34,901 nt of DNA from JAJISG01 sp964347325 (GTDB lineage: Archaea > Thermoplasmatota > Thermoplasmata > RBG-16-68-12 > JAJISG01): assembly GCA_964347325.1 (NCBI GenBank), contig CAYFYA010000017.1, positions 1-34,901 of the forward strand, given 5' to 3'. The notes beneath the pieces were generated by a model that ran no database searches, was not told the DNA's origin, and was given only the letters and a program-made list of their open reading frames with translations. Each line of letters starts with the position of its first letter. The stretch's first letter is position 1. Positions 25,185 through 32,902 of this stretch are shown here, in pieces. Made by a program: the position numbers and the translations under genes.

Positions 25185-25907
25185 ATGGAAATCTACATTT
25201 CGGATGATCTGGACGTCTATGAGGTCGTGGACCTGGGTCAGGCGGTGGGGACTGCCTACGGTTCCGCTTCCCTGCTCCTCACCGGTCGAGACGGTCTCCA
25301 CCTCTCTCGGATGACGAAGAGGGGGCTTATTCTTGGGATCGCCTACACAGGCGCCTCTGTGCTGGACCTGCGCCTGGTACCGAAGCTAGTCCTCGAGGAC
25401 AGCCTTGAGCGGCAGGGTGACGCTGCCCTGTACGTGGACTACCGGCCCTCGCAGATCCGGATAGGCCTCGAGGGTGAGGGAGTGGAAGAGAAGGCGGGGG
25501 AGGTGCACAAGGTACGGAAGTCCCGAAAGTTCGTGAGGGCGCCGCTGTCGGACCTGGGTGCCATCGCCCTCTACCCCAACGCCATCGACGACTACGTGAG
25601 CGGTCTCCACAAGCGAGTGGACTACCTCAAGGACGTCAGCGTCCTGGTTGACTGCCAGAACGGCCCCATCACTGTCCTCATGGCTCCCCTGCTGGAAAGC
25701 TATGGGATGAAGGTGGAGCTGTTCAACGATCGCGCCACCCAGTTCCAGGAGCCTCTGGGGAAGGAGGCGTTCCGTAAACGCCTCAGCAGTGGGCGATACG
25801 ATTCGGGCATCCGCTGCCTGGACGAAGGGTTCGAGCTTCACACAGGTTTGGGCGACCTCAACACCTATCGCGACCTTCCGGGGCTGGTCAAGGCCCTGGA
25901 GGGGTGA
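25185..25907 (+). CDS. Degenerate phosphohexomutase-like protein (domains I-II only)
   Basis: The 240-aa protein keeps the shape of phosphomannomutase/GlmM domains I and II. It has VVDLGQAVGTAYG, a GRDGLHLSRM segment like the GRDtR strand, a hinge DYVSGLHKRVDYLKDVSVLVDCQNGP like the domain II start, and LLESYGMKVELFND. Catalytic parts are lost. The phosphoserine loop TASHNP is replaced by a YVDYRPSQ region, the metal loop DGDxDR by LDEGFE, and domains III and IV are absent. It is therefore probably not a mutase but a binding or regulatory partner of the nucleotidyltransferase just upstream (inference). ATG 25185 is supported by GAGG 6 nt upstream. Its end overlaps the convergent DMT gene by 20 nt. 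Confidence 0.65.
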   Translation: MEIYISDDLDVYEVVDLGQAVGTAYGSASLLLTGRDGLHLSRMTKRGLILGIAYTGASVLDLRLVPKLVLEDSLERQGDAALYVDYRPSQIRIGLEGEGVEEKAGEVHKVRKSRKFVRAPLSDLGAIALYPNAIDDYVSGLHKRVDYLKDVSVLVDCQNGPITVLMAPLLESYGMKVELFNDRATQFQEPLGKEAFRKRLSSGRYDSGIRCLDEGFELHTGLGDLNTYRDLPGLVKALEG

Positions 25908-26796
25908 CGCCTCCCCCTGGGCGGACTGCTGCACCGAGGCCTCGAGCCGTGAGGTAGATTCCGAGAAGGGCCAGCGCGCCGCCCCCCACCACTAGAACGC
26001 TGGGCGTCTCCTGCAAGAAGACGACGGCCAAGAGCGTGGCCCCTACGGGTTCCGCCAGGAGGCTGGTTGAGACCACCGGCGCTTTGAGGTAGCGCAGGGC
26101 CCAGTTGTAAAGGGTGTGACCCAGGATTGTTGAAACCAGGGCGAGGCCCAGGAAGAGGAGAAGCTCACGTCCGATGTCTCCGCGCGGCGTGAGGCTGCCC
26201 TCGAGGGCGAGGGTGGTGGTGAGGAGGACGGCGGCGCAGGAGGAGTACACCACGAAGACGTAGGGGATGAGCGGGACGCGTTGCCGTATGCGCCGACCGC
26301 TCATGAGGTAGACGGCGGTCATTAGCCCTCCGATGAAGGCCAGGAGGTCGCCCAACAGGCCCGTTGGCTCCCCTGCGTCTGCGTAGGCGATGACCAGGAC
26401 GCCCGCAAATCCGAGCACCACACCAAGGCTCGCCCCTCGGGACATGTACTCCCGGGTGATGTAGTGGGAGAGGATGCCAACGATGAGGGGGTGGCTATTC
26501 ACCAGGATTACGGAGCTTGCGACAGATGTGTAGTCCAGGGAGGATATCCAAGTGGCGAAGTGCACAGACAGCGCAACCCCGACAGCCAGCATGATTAGGA
26601 TCTCCCGGCGTGACAGGGCTTTCAGTTCACTCCTGGCAGGTCCCAGCGCTAGGGGCAGGAGGAAGAGGGACGCCAATGCCATGCGGTAGGTCGCCTTGAC
26701 CAGCGCGGTCGACTCGCTCCACCTTATGAATATAGAGGCGAAGGAGACGCTGACGACGGCGATGACGATGGCGAGGTATGCCCTCCTCTCAGCCAC
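25888..26796 (-). CDS. EamA/DMT-superfamily transporter
   Basis: The 302-aa protein has ten predicted membrane helices arranged as two EamA repeats (about 8-140 and 150-285), as in RhaT/YdcZ-type metabolite exporters. Typical pieces are SVSFASIFIRWSE in helix 1, TYRMALASLFLLPLAL, and ALRYLKAPVVSTSLLAEPVGATLLAVVFLQE in the second repeat. The substrate is unknown; relatives export amino acids, nucleosides or sugars. GTG 26796 has a TATA box (CTGTATAC, 26820-26827) about 27 nt upstream. The 3' end overlaps the convergent phosphohexomutase-like gene by 20 nt. Confidence 0.85.
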   Translation of the reverse strand: MAERRAYLAIVIAVVSVSFASIFIRWSESTALVKATYRMALASLFLLPLALGPARSELKALSRREILIMLAVGVALSVHFATWISSLDYTSVASSVILVNSHPLIVGILSHYITREYMSRGASLGVVLGFAGVLVIAYADAGEPTGLLGDLLAFIGGLMTAVYLMSGRRIRQRVPLIPYVFVVYSSCAAVLLTTTLALEGSLTPRGDIGRELLLFLGLALVSTILGHTLYNWALRYLKAPVVSTSLLAEPVGATLLAVVFLQETPSVLVVGGGALALLGIYLTARGLGAAVRPGGGVTPPGP

Positions 26797-26819
26797 CTCG
26801 ACGGATTAGGGAGGTGGAC

Positions 26820-26827
26820 GTATACAG
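26820..26827 (-). promoter_or_regulatory. TATA box of the DMT transporter gene
   Basis: CTGTATAC on the minus strand is centred 27.5 nt before GTG 26796 and supports a leaderless GTG start. Confidence 0.45.
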
Positions 26828-26889
26828 TTTTCGTAAGGTAGGGTGCAGGCACTCGAAAGGATGGGTTACCACCACGCCATGTTGGGTCA

Positions 26890-27351
26890 GTGCCGAATCA
26901 CCTGGGCCACGCTCTCTTCGCCATGGCCGCCTTTGGTGGCATCGGGGTCGGACTGCAGGGAGAACCCCTCACCGAGTATGCCTTCCTCGCTGCGCTGGTC
27001 GCGTTGCTGCCCGACCTAGACCAGGACGAACGGGAGGCGAGGTCGCCCTACGGCCACTCCGTGGGGTATGGAATCGTGTACGTCCTTCTCTCCCTCTCGG
27101 GGTTGAGCTTCGTCCAGATGCTGGGCCTCATAACATCGACGGCGGCGGTCAGCTTGGGGTTGGCGATCGGCGTAGGCCTAGGTAGCCATCTCCTTCTGGA
27201 CGCCTTGGTGGCCCCCGGCATCTTCTCCTTCCCACGCGGAGGGGAATGGGATCGACTCTCCCTCTCGGGGAAGGTCGTAGTGAAGAAGATCGACCTCCTG
27301 GTGTCCTCCCTCTCGGCTGCCTTTCTACTCTCCCTGCTGGTCCTCTTCTGA
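26890..27351 (+). CDS. Membrane-bound metal-dependent hydrolase-like protein (YdjM/DUF457)
   Basis: The 153-aa membrane protein has about four helices and the conserved polar residues of the YdjM/DUF457 family: HLGHALFA near the start, LPDLDQDE at the end of helix 2, SPYGHSVGYG, and GSHLLLDALVAPG in the third helix. These His and Asp residues probably bind metal; enzyme activity in this family is not established. GTG 26890 is the start with only a weak TATA-like TGGGTTAC upstream, so it is less certain than others. Its stop region overlaps by 27 nt the end of the convergent nadM gene. Confidence 0.75.
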   Translation: MPNHLGHALFAMAAFGGIGVGLQGEPLTEYAFLAALVALLPDLDQDEREARSPYGHSVGYGIVYVLLSLSGLSFVQMLGLITSTAAVSLGLAIGVGLGSHLLLDALVAPGIFSFPRGGEWDRLSLSGKVVVKKIDLLVSSLSAAFLLSLLVLF

Positions 27352-27864
27352 AGCGATGCTTCTGACCCTCTCCACCCCATCGATCTCCTTCAGGTAACGC
27401 GCCACTGGTCCAGGCACCAGTTCCTCCCAGTCTTCCCCTTCAATCATCCTCCTGCGAACCTCAGTCCCGGAGTAGGTACCCTTGTCGAGGAGGGGAGGGC
27501 TCTCGACCGAGATCCCCGCCTCTTGGAAGAGACGGAGCGTCAAGGGATCGTGGGAGTAGACGACATCGAAAGGTGGGGCGAGGGATTGCACATGGCCGAC
27601 CCACAGTGGGTCGTCTCCAATGTCGGGGACGGAGACGATCTCCAGCCCCCTCAAGCCCTCCTCCTCGAGCGTCGAGCGTATCATGTCGTGCCTCTCCGAG
27701 TAGCTGAAGGGGTTTCGCGGTTCCCCGCTGAATTGGGAGGACCCGACCCCGATCACGACGCGACCGAAGTCCTTGAGGATGATCTTGAGGAGGTAGAGGT
27801 GGCCCTGGTGAAAGGGCTGAAACCGTCCCATGAAGAGGGCTCTTCCGTAGCGTCGGTCGGTCAT
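27325..27864 (-). CDS. nadM: Nicotinamide-nucleotide adenylyltransferase, archaeal
   Basis: NadM makes NAD from NMN and ATP. The 179-aa protein is of normal archaeal size. It has the nucleotidyltransferase motif GRFQPFHQGHLYLLK (13-27; HxGH equivalent), IGVGSSQFS, RNPFSYSERHDMI, VPDIGDDPLWVGHV, and the C-terminal ISTxxR-like YSGTEVRRRM. ATG 27864 is preceded by a TATA-like AACATAAG about 30 nt upstream, giving a very short or no leader. The gene ends inside the convergent YdjM-like gene (27-nt overlap). Confidence 0.92.
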   Translation of the reverse strand: MTDRRYGRALFMGRFQPFHQGHLYLLKIILKDFGRVVIGVGSSQFSGEPRNPFSYSERHDMIRSTLEEEGLRGLEIVSVPDIGDDPLWVGHVQSLAPPFDVVYSHDPLTLRLFQEAGISVESPPLLDKGTYSGTEVRRRMIEGEDWEELVPGPVARYLKEIDGVERVRSIASEEDQQGE

Positions 27865-27967
27865 CGGTAGCGACCTAGATGGAGGGTTCTCTTATGTTGA
27901 TTTCCAGGGGGACGGTGAGGAGCCCATGCGCTCACCAACAAGTTATCAGGAGTGCATGGATGCGGTC

Positions 27968-29947
27968 TTAATGGGGCACAGCCCTGTCCGGCGTGACGAC
28001 AGGCTTCGCCCTCGGGGAGACCATGGAGGTGAGCTTGCTGATGAGTCCGCTCTTCTTCGGACCTATCAAGGCGTGATCCAGAACGTCCTTGAGCATCTCC
28101 ACGGGCTGAATCTCTATCCTGCCCACGTACCTGCTCTCGATGAGGACGTCGTTGGCGTTGGCCTTGGGGATGAGGGCCTTCCTGAAGCCCATCTCGGCGG
28201 CTGCCTCGATCTTTGCCGTGACACCACCCACGGGGAGGACCTGGCCCCTGATGCTCAGAGAGCCCGTCATGGCGACCGTTTGGTCGACTTCCACTTCCTC
28301 CAGAGCCGAGATGACGGCGGTGGCCACCGATATAGAGGCGCTATCGCCTTCCACCCCTTCATGCGTGCCGACGAACTGGACGTGGATGTCGTAATTGCTG
28401 ACATCCTCGCCGGTGTACTTCTTGATCAGGGCCGAGACGTTCTGCACAGCCTCCTTGGCTATCTCACCCAACTGGCCTGTAGCGATGATTTTGCCGTCGT
28501 TCTTGCTCTGGGCGGGAGTGACCTCGGCCACGATGGGCAGGACGATGCCAGAGAACTCTGCCATGCTTGGGTCGGCGTTCAGGACGGCGAGGCCATTGAC
28601 GACCCCAACTAGGGATCCCTCGGTCACGAAAGTCTTGTAGTCCCTTCTCCGTTCGATAAAGCGATCGGCGACCTGCTGCTCCAGGCTGCGGGCCATCCTC
28701 TTGGCGGCAAGCACGTGCTCGGCGGAGGCCAGGGAAGCACCTTGTTCCCGAGCGATGTCTCCGGCAACCCTGATCAGGCCACCAAGTTCCCTCAGGCGCA
28801 GGGTTAGCTGACCTCGTCGGCCCGCTCTCCTCTGGGCCTCTCTGACGATCTCCATGACGCCCGTGAGGTCGAAGTGAGGGATCTTCCCGTCCTTGGCGAC
28901 CTCCTGGGCCGTGAAACGAATCATCTTCCGTCGGTTGTCGAGGGTGTCCGGCATGGTACTCTTGACGAACACCTCGTAGCCGTACCCGCGAATCCGAGAG
29001 CGGAGAGCGGGATGCATGCCCGCAAGAGCATCTAGGTTACCGGCTGCCACCAAGATGAAGTCGCAAGGCACCGCTTCCGTCTTCACCATGGCGCCCGCGC
29101 TCCTCTCGCTCTGCCCCACGATGCTGAACTTCTTCTCCTGCAGGGCCGTCAGGAGGCTCTGCTGACTCTCCAGGCGGAGGACGTTGATCTCGTCCACGAA
29201 CAGCACGCCCTTGTGGGCCTTGTGGATGGACCCTGCCTCTACCCTCTCGTGGGATGGAGTCTCCAGTCCACCCGACTGGAACGGGTCGTGCCTTACGTCG
29301 CCCAGCAGCGCTCCCGCGTGGGAACCCGTAGCGTCCACGAAGGGAGGCATGTCGTCCGGGTCGTGGCCCACCAGCAGCTTGGGGACGACGAGCATTTCCT
29401 GTCTGTTCGCGGTGTAGCGGGTGGCCATGAAGAGGATGGCGGCCACCAAGATGCCGAAAAGGAGAACCATAGGCTGCGGTCCTCCCGGAAGCAAAAAGGC
29501 CAGGGCGGCTGACATGATGATTATGACCACGATGATGGTTGTCAGCATGGAGGCCCTTTGCTCCTTGCGACGCATCGCCTCGGTCTTGTGCGCCTGGACT
29601 ATTTCCTTGCCCTTCCCCGCCGGGACGATGCGGATCTTCGGCTCGTTGGGATCTTCGGGGTTGTGGTAGACTATGATGTCCTGCAGCTCCTCCCTGGGGA
29701 GGAGCTCCGACATGGCCCGGGCCAGCATCGACTTGCCGGTTCCAGGATCGCCAATTAGCATAACGTGGCGCTTCTGGTCGGCCGCCTTCTTGGCGACCTC
29801 CACGGCCTCCTCCTGCCCAATGACCTGGTCCACCAATTGCTCGGGGATGTCGATCTCGGCGGTGGATTCGATAGCCTGGTCTTTCACCCACTCTTCGATG
29901 GATGGTGGGCGCTTCTCCACTGCGTCTTCAGAACCCCTTCCAGCCAT
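27968..29947 (-). CDS. lonB: Membrane-bound ATP-dependent protease LonB
   Basis: LonB is the archaeal membrane-anchored Lon protease that degrades regulatory and misfolded proteins. The 659-aa protein has Walker A GDPGTGKS (66-73), two membrane helices inserted in the AAA+ domain (about 134-153 and 159-177), Walker B GVLFVDEI (247-254), sensor 1 AAGN, LRSR and sensor 2 TLRLRELGGLIRVAGDIA. The protease domain (about 440-630) has the catalytic Ser in GVEGDSASISVA (Ser536) and Lys in GGVTAKIEAA (Lys579), so it should be active. ATG 29947 has a short leader from the TATA box at 29994-30001. The protease-less Lon paralogue at 5147-6679 shares the AAA+ module but not the membrane helices or protease domain. 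Confidence 0.95.
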   Translation of the reverse strand: MAGRGSEDAVEKRPPSIEEWVKDQAIESTAEIDIPEQLVDQVIGQEEAVEVAKKAADQKRHVMLIGDPGTGKSMLARAMSELLPREELQDIIVYHNPEDPNEPKIRIVPAGKGKEIVQAHKTEAMRRKEQRASMLTTIIVVIIIMSAALAFLLPGGPQPMVLLFGILVAAILFMATRYTANRQEMLVVPKLLVGHDPDDMPPFVDATGSHAGALLGDVRHDPFQSGGLETPSHERVEAGSIHKAHKGVLFVDEINVLRLESQQSLLTALQEKKFSIVGQSERSAGAMVKTEAVPCDFILVAAGNLDALAGMHPALRSRIRGYGYEVFVKSTMPDTLDNRRKMIRFTAQEVAKDGKIPHFDLTGVMEIVREAQRRAGRRGQLTLRLRELGGLIRVAGDIAREQGASLASAEHVLAAKRMARSLEQQVADRFIERRRDYKTFVTEGSLVGVVNGLAVLNADPSMAEFSGIVLPIVAEVTPAQSKNDGKIIATGQLGEIAKEAVQNVSALIKKYTGEDVSNYDIHVQFVGTHEGVEGDSASISVATAVISALEEVEVDQTVAMTGSLSIRGQVLPVGGVTAKIEAAAEMGFRKALIPKANANDVLIESRYVGRIEIQPVEMLKDVLDHALIGPKKSGLISKLTSMVSPRAKPVVTPDRAVPH

Positions 29948-29993
29948 CCGGTGCCATCCCTTGCAGTAACCTCTTGAAATAGACCCTCCATCC

Positions 29994-30001
29994 TATTAAA
30001 C
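29994..30001 (-). promoter_or_regulatory. TATA box of lonB
   Basis: GTTTAATA on the minus strand predicts transcription from about 29971 and a leader of about 24 nt, one of the few non-leaderless cases here. Confidence 0.55.
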
Positions 30002-30071
30002 TTATTCTACAATAATCGGCTGGAGTATCGAACGAGGTTTTACCCAAGTCCAGAGGACGCTAATAGTGAAG

Positions 30072-30105
30072 CCCCCTGTCCGTCCAGGAAGTGGACGTCA
30101 GGGGG
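30072..30105 (-). terminator. Strong inverted repeat after the first GTPase gene
   Basis: CCCCCTG (30072-30078) pairs with CAGGGGG (30099-30105), and CGTCC (30081-30085) with GGACG (30093-30097), around a 7-nt loop. It lies just past the stop of the GTPase gene at 30124 and before the lonB promoter. It may mark the 3' end of the GTPase mRNA. There is no clear U-run after it, so the role as terminator is uncertain. Confidence 0.45.
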
Positions 30106-30123
30106 TCGTGGGAGGAGGTTATC

Positions 30124-30663
30124 CTAAGGGGCAACCATCCGCTTGGCGATCATGTCCGCCAGCTTCTGGAAGGCCTCCGCAACGTTCTCGCCCGACTTCG
30201 CACTGGTGTATATGTACGGGGCGGAGTACTTCTTCGCGGCCTTCTCCAGCTCCGGCTCGTCGAAGCTGACCTGATCCTGAAGGTCGAACTTGTTCGCCAG
30301 GAAGTGGATTGGTATGTCGCCCGTGACCTTGTTCACAGCCTTGACCCAGTCGTGTAGGTCGTATAGGGTGTCCCTCCGGGTAACGTCACAGACTGCTAGG
30401 ATTCCCTGGGCACCGTGGAAGTAGGCTTCTTTAAGGAGCTCTCTGAAGCCCTTCTCTCCCATGATGTCCCAGATGGTCATGTCAACCTCCACGCCCGAGC
30501 CGTGGTCCACCATGACCTCCTTCTTGGACACCTTGGCTCCCAGCGTAGAGATGTATCGGTCGTCGAATTCATCGTGGATGAATCGCCTGATGAGGCATGT
30601 CTTGCCTACGGCCCCCTCGCCAACGAGGCAGACCTTGACCTTCATCTTCTCCGTCGATGGCAT
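30124..30663 (-). CDS. Ras/Rab-like small GTPase (copy 1)
   Basis: The 179-aa protein is a complete Ras-fold G domain: G1 GEGAVGKT (15-22), switch I Thr40 in YISTLGAKVSKKE, G3 WDIMGEKG (65-72), G4 NKFD (124-127) and G5 TSAKSG (about 153-158). The G3 motif is DIMGEK instead of the DTAGQE of eukaryotic Ras/Rab, so Glu70 replaces the catalytic Gln. There is no C-terminal cysteine for lipid attachment. ATG 30663 has AGGTG 5 nt upstream and a TATA box at 30703-30710. It is the last of three related tandem genes, each with its own promoter. Role unknown; family members control mobility or trafficking in other organisms. Confidence 0.85.
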   Translation of the reverse strand: MPSTEKMKVKVCLVGEGAVGKTCLIRRFIHDEFDDRYISTLGAKVSKKEVMVDHGSGVEVDMTIWDIMGEKGFRELLKEAYFHGAQGILAVCDVTRRDTLYDLHDWVKAVNKVTGDIPIHFLANKFDLQDQVSFDEPELEKAAKKYSAPYIYTSAKSGENVAEAFQKLADMIAKRMVAP

Positions 30664-30702
30664 TTGGACACCTGGGAAGCAGTCTGTCTGTTTCGACTCC
30701 CA

Positions 30703-30710
30703 TTATAAAA
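30703..30710 (-). promoter_or_regulatory. TATA box of GTPase copy 1
   Basis: TTTTATAA on the minus strand predicts a start near 30680 and a 17-nt leader containing the AGGTG ribosome-binding site of this gene. Confidence 0.55.
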
Positions 30711-30787
30711 TCCTATAGACGCCGTTATCATGGCCGATAGTCGCCAGGTGTCTGGTTGTCCAGGGACTTCAGCTGCTCCCCGAGAGG

Positions 30788-31336
30788 TCAAGTCCGCTTC
30801 TTGACAATCCGGTTGGCGATTCGCTTGAAGGTGCTCTGAACGTTCTCTCCAGACTTGGCGCTGGTAATGTCGTGGCCGTATCCTAGGTCCTTGGCGAAGG
30901 CGGCTACGTCTCTCTCCCTGATCTGCATCTGCCCCTCAAGGTCTGCCTTGTTGCCGACGATAATCATGGGGACGTCGCCGGCGATTCTCCTCACCGCATC
31001 GATCCACCCGGCTAAGTCCTGCATGGTATCGGGACGCGTAAGGTCGCATACAGCGAGGGCGGCGTTTGCCCCTTCGAAGTAGGCCTCCTTCAGGAGTTCC
31101 CTGAAGCCCTTCTCTCCCATGATGTCCCAGATGGTCATGACCACCTGGGCGGAGTCGTGCCCGACCCGCTCGATCTCGGCCTTCGTTATCTTCGCGCCTA
31201 TCGTGGCGAAGTAGCGATCCTCGAAGATGTTGTGGACATAGCGGTTTGCTAGGCTAGTCTTTCCTACGGCGAATTCCCCCACCAGGCACACCTTGGCCTT
31301 GATGACCTTGGTCTTCGGCGCCTCGAGGATGGCCAT
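30788..31336 (-). CDS. Ras/Rab-like small GTPase (copy 2)
   Basis: The 182-aa G domain has G1 GEFAVGKTS, switch I in RYFATIGAKITKAE, G3 WDIMGEKG, G4 GNKADL and G5 TSAKSG. As in copy 1 the residue matching the Ras catalytic Gln is Glu. It differs from the other copies in G4 (NKAD) and in the hydrophobic region after G3 (GANAALAVCDLTRPDT). It has a short Lys-rich end (VKKRT) and no prenylation cysteine. ATG 31336 is leaderless by the TATA-like GGTTATCT about 27 nt upstream. The gap to copy 1 is 124 nt and holds that gene's promoter, so the copies are not one operon. Confidence 0.85.
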   Translation of the reverse strand: MAILEAPKTKVIKAKVCLVGEFAVGKTSLANRYVHNIFEDRYFATIGAKITKAEIERVGHDSAQVVMTIWDIMGEKGFRELLKEAYFEGANAALAVCDLTRPDTMQDLAGWIDAVRRIAGDVPMIIVGNKADLEGQMQIRERDVAAFAKDLGYGHDITSAKSGENVQSTFKRIANRIVKKRT

Positions 31337-31359
31337 CGGACCTGCTCTAGGCCCCTAGA

Positions 31360-31367
31360 AGATAACC
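31360..31367 (-). promoter_or_regulatory. TATA-like box of GTPase copy 2
   Basis: GGTTATCT on the minus strand is centred about 27.5 nt before ATG 31336. Confidence 0.4.
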
Positions 31368-31394
31368 CTTGCCACCAGCGTATCAAAGCTGATT

Positions 31395-31958
31395 CTACTG
31401 TGCGCCCTGAACGGCGCTCTGGGCCAGCCTCTCTTCCGCTATCCTGCGGGCCAGGCTCTTGAAGGCGTCCTCCACGTTCTCTCCCGTCTTGGCGCTGGTG
31501 AAGTGGAAGGGGGAGTCGTAGGCCTTTGAGAATTGTTCCACCTCGCCCTCGCCGACCTCTATCTTGTCCTTCAGGTCGACCTTGTTGGCGAAGATTTCGA
31601 TGGGAACCCGTCCGGTGACGCTGTAGACGCCCTCGATCCAGTCGTCCAGGTCATCCAGCGTACTCTTCCTGGAGACATCACAGACAGCAATGATCCCCTT
31701 GGCGCCGTAGAAGTAGGCCTCCTTCAGGAGTTCGCGGAACCCCTTCTGACCCATGATGTCCCAGATGGTCATGTCCACTTGGACACTATCTTCCCCGGCC
31801 TCCTCGAGGTCGATCTCCTTCTTGGAGACTTTCGTCCCGAGGGTCTGGATGTACTTGTCGTCGAAGTTGTCGTGGACGAAGCGGCGGATGAGGCTCGTCT
31901 TACCGACGGCGGCCTCCCCGACGAGACAGACCTTCATCTTGATCCGCTTGGCTCCCAT
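31395..31958 (-). CDS. Ras/Rab-like small GTPase (copy 3)
   Basis: From ATG 31958 this is a 187-aa G domain: MGAKRIKMKVCLVGEAAVGKT (G1, split here as GEAAVGKT), switch I in KYIQTLGTKVSKKE, G3 WDIMGQKG, G4 ANKVDL and G5 TSAKTG. Unlike copies 1 and 2 it keeps Gln at the catalytic position of G3. The frame stays open upstream to 32132, but those 58 residues cross the TATA box at 31987-31994 and are not conserved, so they are rejected. The C-terminus (AQSAVQGAQ) has no cysteine. It is closest to copy 1 (shared FDDxYIxTLGxKVSKKE and DMTIWDIMG), suggesting recent duplication of those two. Confidence 0.86.
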   Translation of the reverse strand: MGAKRIKMKVCLVGEAAVGKTSLIRRFVHDNFDDKYIQTLGTKVSKKEIDLEEAGEDSVQVDMTIWDIMGQKGFRELLKEAYFYGAKGIIAVCDVSRKSTLDDLDDWIEGVYSVTGRVPIEIFANKVDLKDKIEVGEGEVEQFSKAYDSPFHFTSAKTGENVEDAFKSLARRIAEERLAQSAVQGAQ

Positions 31959-31986
31959 GGGCCTCGGATGCAACCTTGTGGGTCTG

Positions 31987-31994
31987 CATATAAA
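31987..31994 (-). promoter_or_regulatory. TATA box of GTPase copy 3
   Basis: TTTATATG on the minus strand predicts a start near 31964, six nt before ATG 31958. This fixes the start of the third GTPase. Confidence 0.6.
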
Positions 31995-31999
31995 CGTTG

Positions 32000-32334
32000 G
32001 GCCGATGTTATCAGGGGCGATAGTGGCGTCGTGTACCTTGTGCCCCCATGGTCCGCCACTTCCTTGCACGGTACTCCCGGGACTGGTCACAAGAACCCTG
32101 CAATCGACCATCTGTGCTTGGCGATGGATCACCTCTCAGACCGGGCCATGGAGCCCAATGCCCGCAAAGATTTAGACACTGAGGAAGAGGACATTCATCT
32201 GATGCTCGATCTTTGAGCCAGCTCGTCGCTCCAGCATGTGGGCTCAGCATGACAAGCGCTGGAGCGAACCTCATGGGTCCCGAGGGACCATCCAGACTGA
32301 CGTTTCACCGGCCGCTTCGGGCGAGTAGGGTTGC
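32000..32334. other. Gene-free stretch upstream of the third GTPase
   Basis: Apart from the GTPase promoter at its left edge I see no gene, RNA or repeat here. Open frames in this stretch have the composition of chance frames. It leads into the decayed genes on its right. Confidence 0.5.
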
Positions 32335-32575
32335 TGGCACGCCATCCACCGACGCGGAGACAAGTGGGCCTCGTACACCCTCTGGACCGTACCATTGTGG
32401 AACGTCCTCATCTTCCTCATCATGTACTTTGGCACGCCCCCTCAGCGAACGTCCAGCCGCTCCTCTCAGTCCCTTTCCACCTAGTCGTCGCCGTTGTTGG
32501 CTTTCTCCTGCCCATCAGGCGGCTCTTCGAAGAATTCGAGGAGCTCGGGCCGCAGATAGGTGTAGCCCTCCCCAT
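32335..32575 (+). pseudogene. Remnant of a small membrane protein, frameshifted
   Basis: From 32335 one frame reads WHAIHRRGDKWASYTLW, then a hydrophobic helix (PLWNVLIFLIMYFG). After a one-base shift near 32430 another frame continues with VPFHLVVAVVGFLLPIRRLF and a polar Glu-rich end. Read together they form the last two helices of a plausible small membrane protein. The first frame ends at TAG 32482; an in-frame TAG lies just upstream of 32335, and no N-terminal half is visible. It is either a pseudogene or contains a sequencing error. The family is not identified. Confidence 0.4.
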
Positions 32576-32667
32576 TCAACGCCGCTCCGACCCCGGTATA
32601 GAGAGTAAATGCGTCGGTTTCAAGTCAGACGCAACAGCTCGGACCGCTGACGGGGAGAGGACAACGC

Positions 32668-32850
32668 ATGGTGTCAGACATCCTCCTCTACGCTGGTTCG
32701 ACGTTGATCATTCTTTGGGGGATTGCCCATATTGCGCCCACCCGGTCCATCGTGAAGGGCTTCGGCGAACTGACTGAAGAGAACCGATCTATCCTCACCA
32801 TGGAGTGGGTTGGGGAGGGACTCGCCTTGATCTTCATCGGGGTAAGGGAC
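32668..32850 (+). pseudogene. Truncated DUF membrane protein (N-terminal fragment)
   Basis: ATG 32668 opens a frame whose first 59 residues look like a conserved small membrane protein, with ILWGIAHIAPTRSIVKGFG and TMEWVGEGLALIFIGV. These are patterns I recall from short bacterial and archaeal membrane proteins of unknown function. After FIGV the hydrophobic sequence stops abruptly and the frame runs on as Arg/Pro-rich nonsense to 33009, inside the next gene. The 3' part seems to be deleted, joining the remnant to the CPBP gene. No promoter is evident. Confidence 0.55.
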
Positions 32851-32902
32851 CGACCTGGAAGACGCTCAACGGCAGAGGCGCGAGAGTCGAGACAACGCCT
32901 CG

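Noticed and set aside
31959..32132. 58-residue N-terminal extension of GTPase copy 3
   Set aside because: It crosses the TATA box at 31987-31994 and is not like any GTPase N-terminus.
31533..32216. 227-codon plus-strand frame opposite GTPase copy 3
   Set aside because: Antisense shadow of a clear GTPase gene; Asp/Leu/Val-rich composition and no motif.
32213..32608. 131-codon plus-strand frame
   Set aside because: Ser/Pro/Arg-rich chance frame; the protein-like signal in this region is in the other two frames and is broken.
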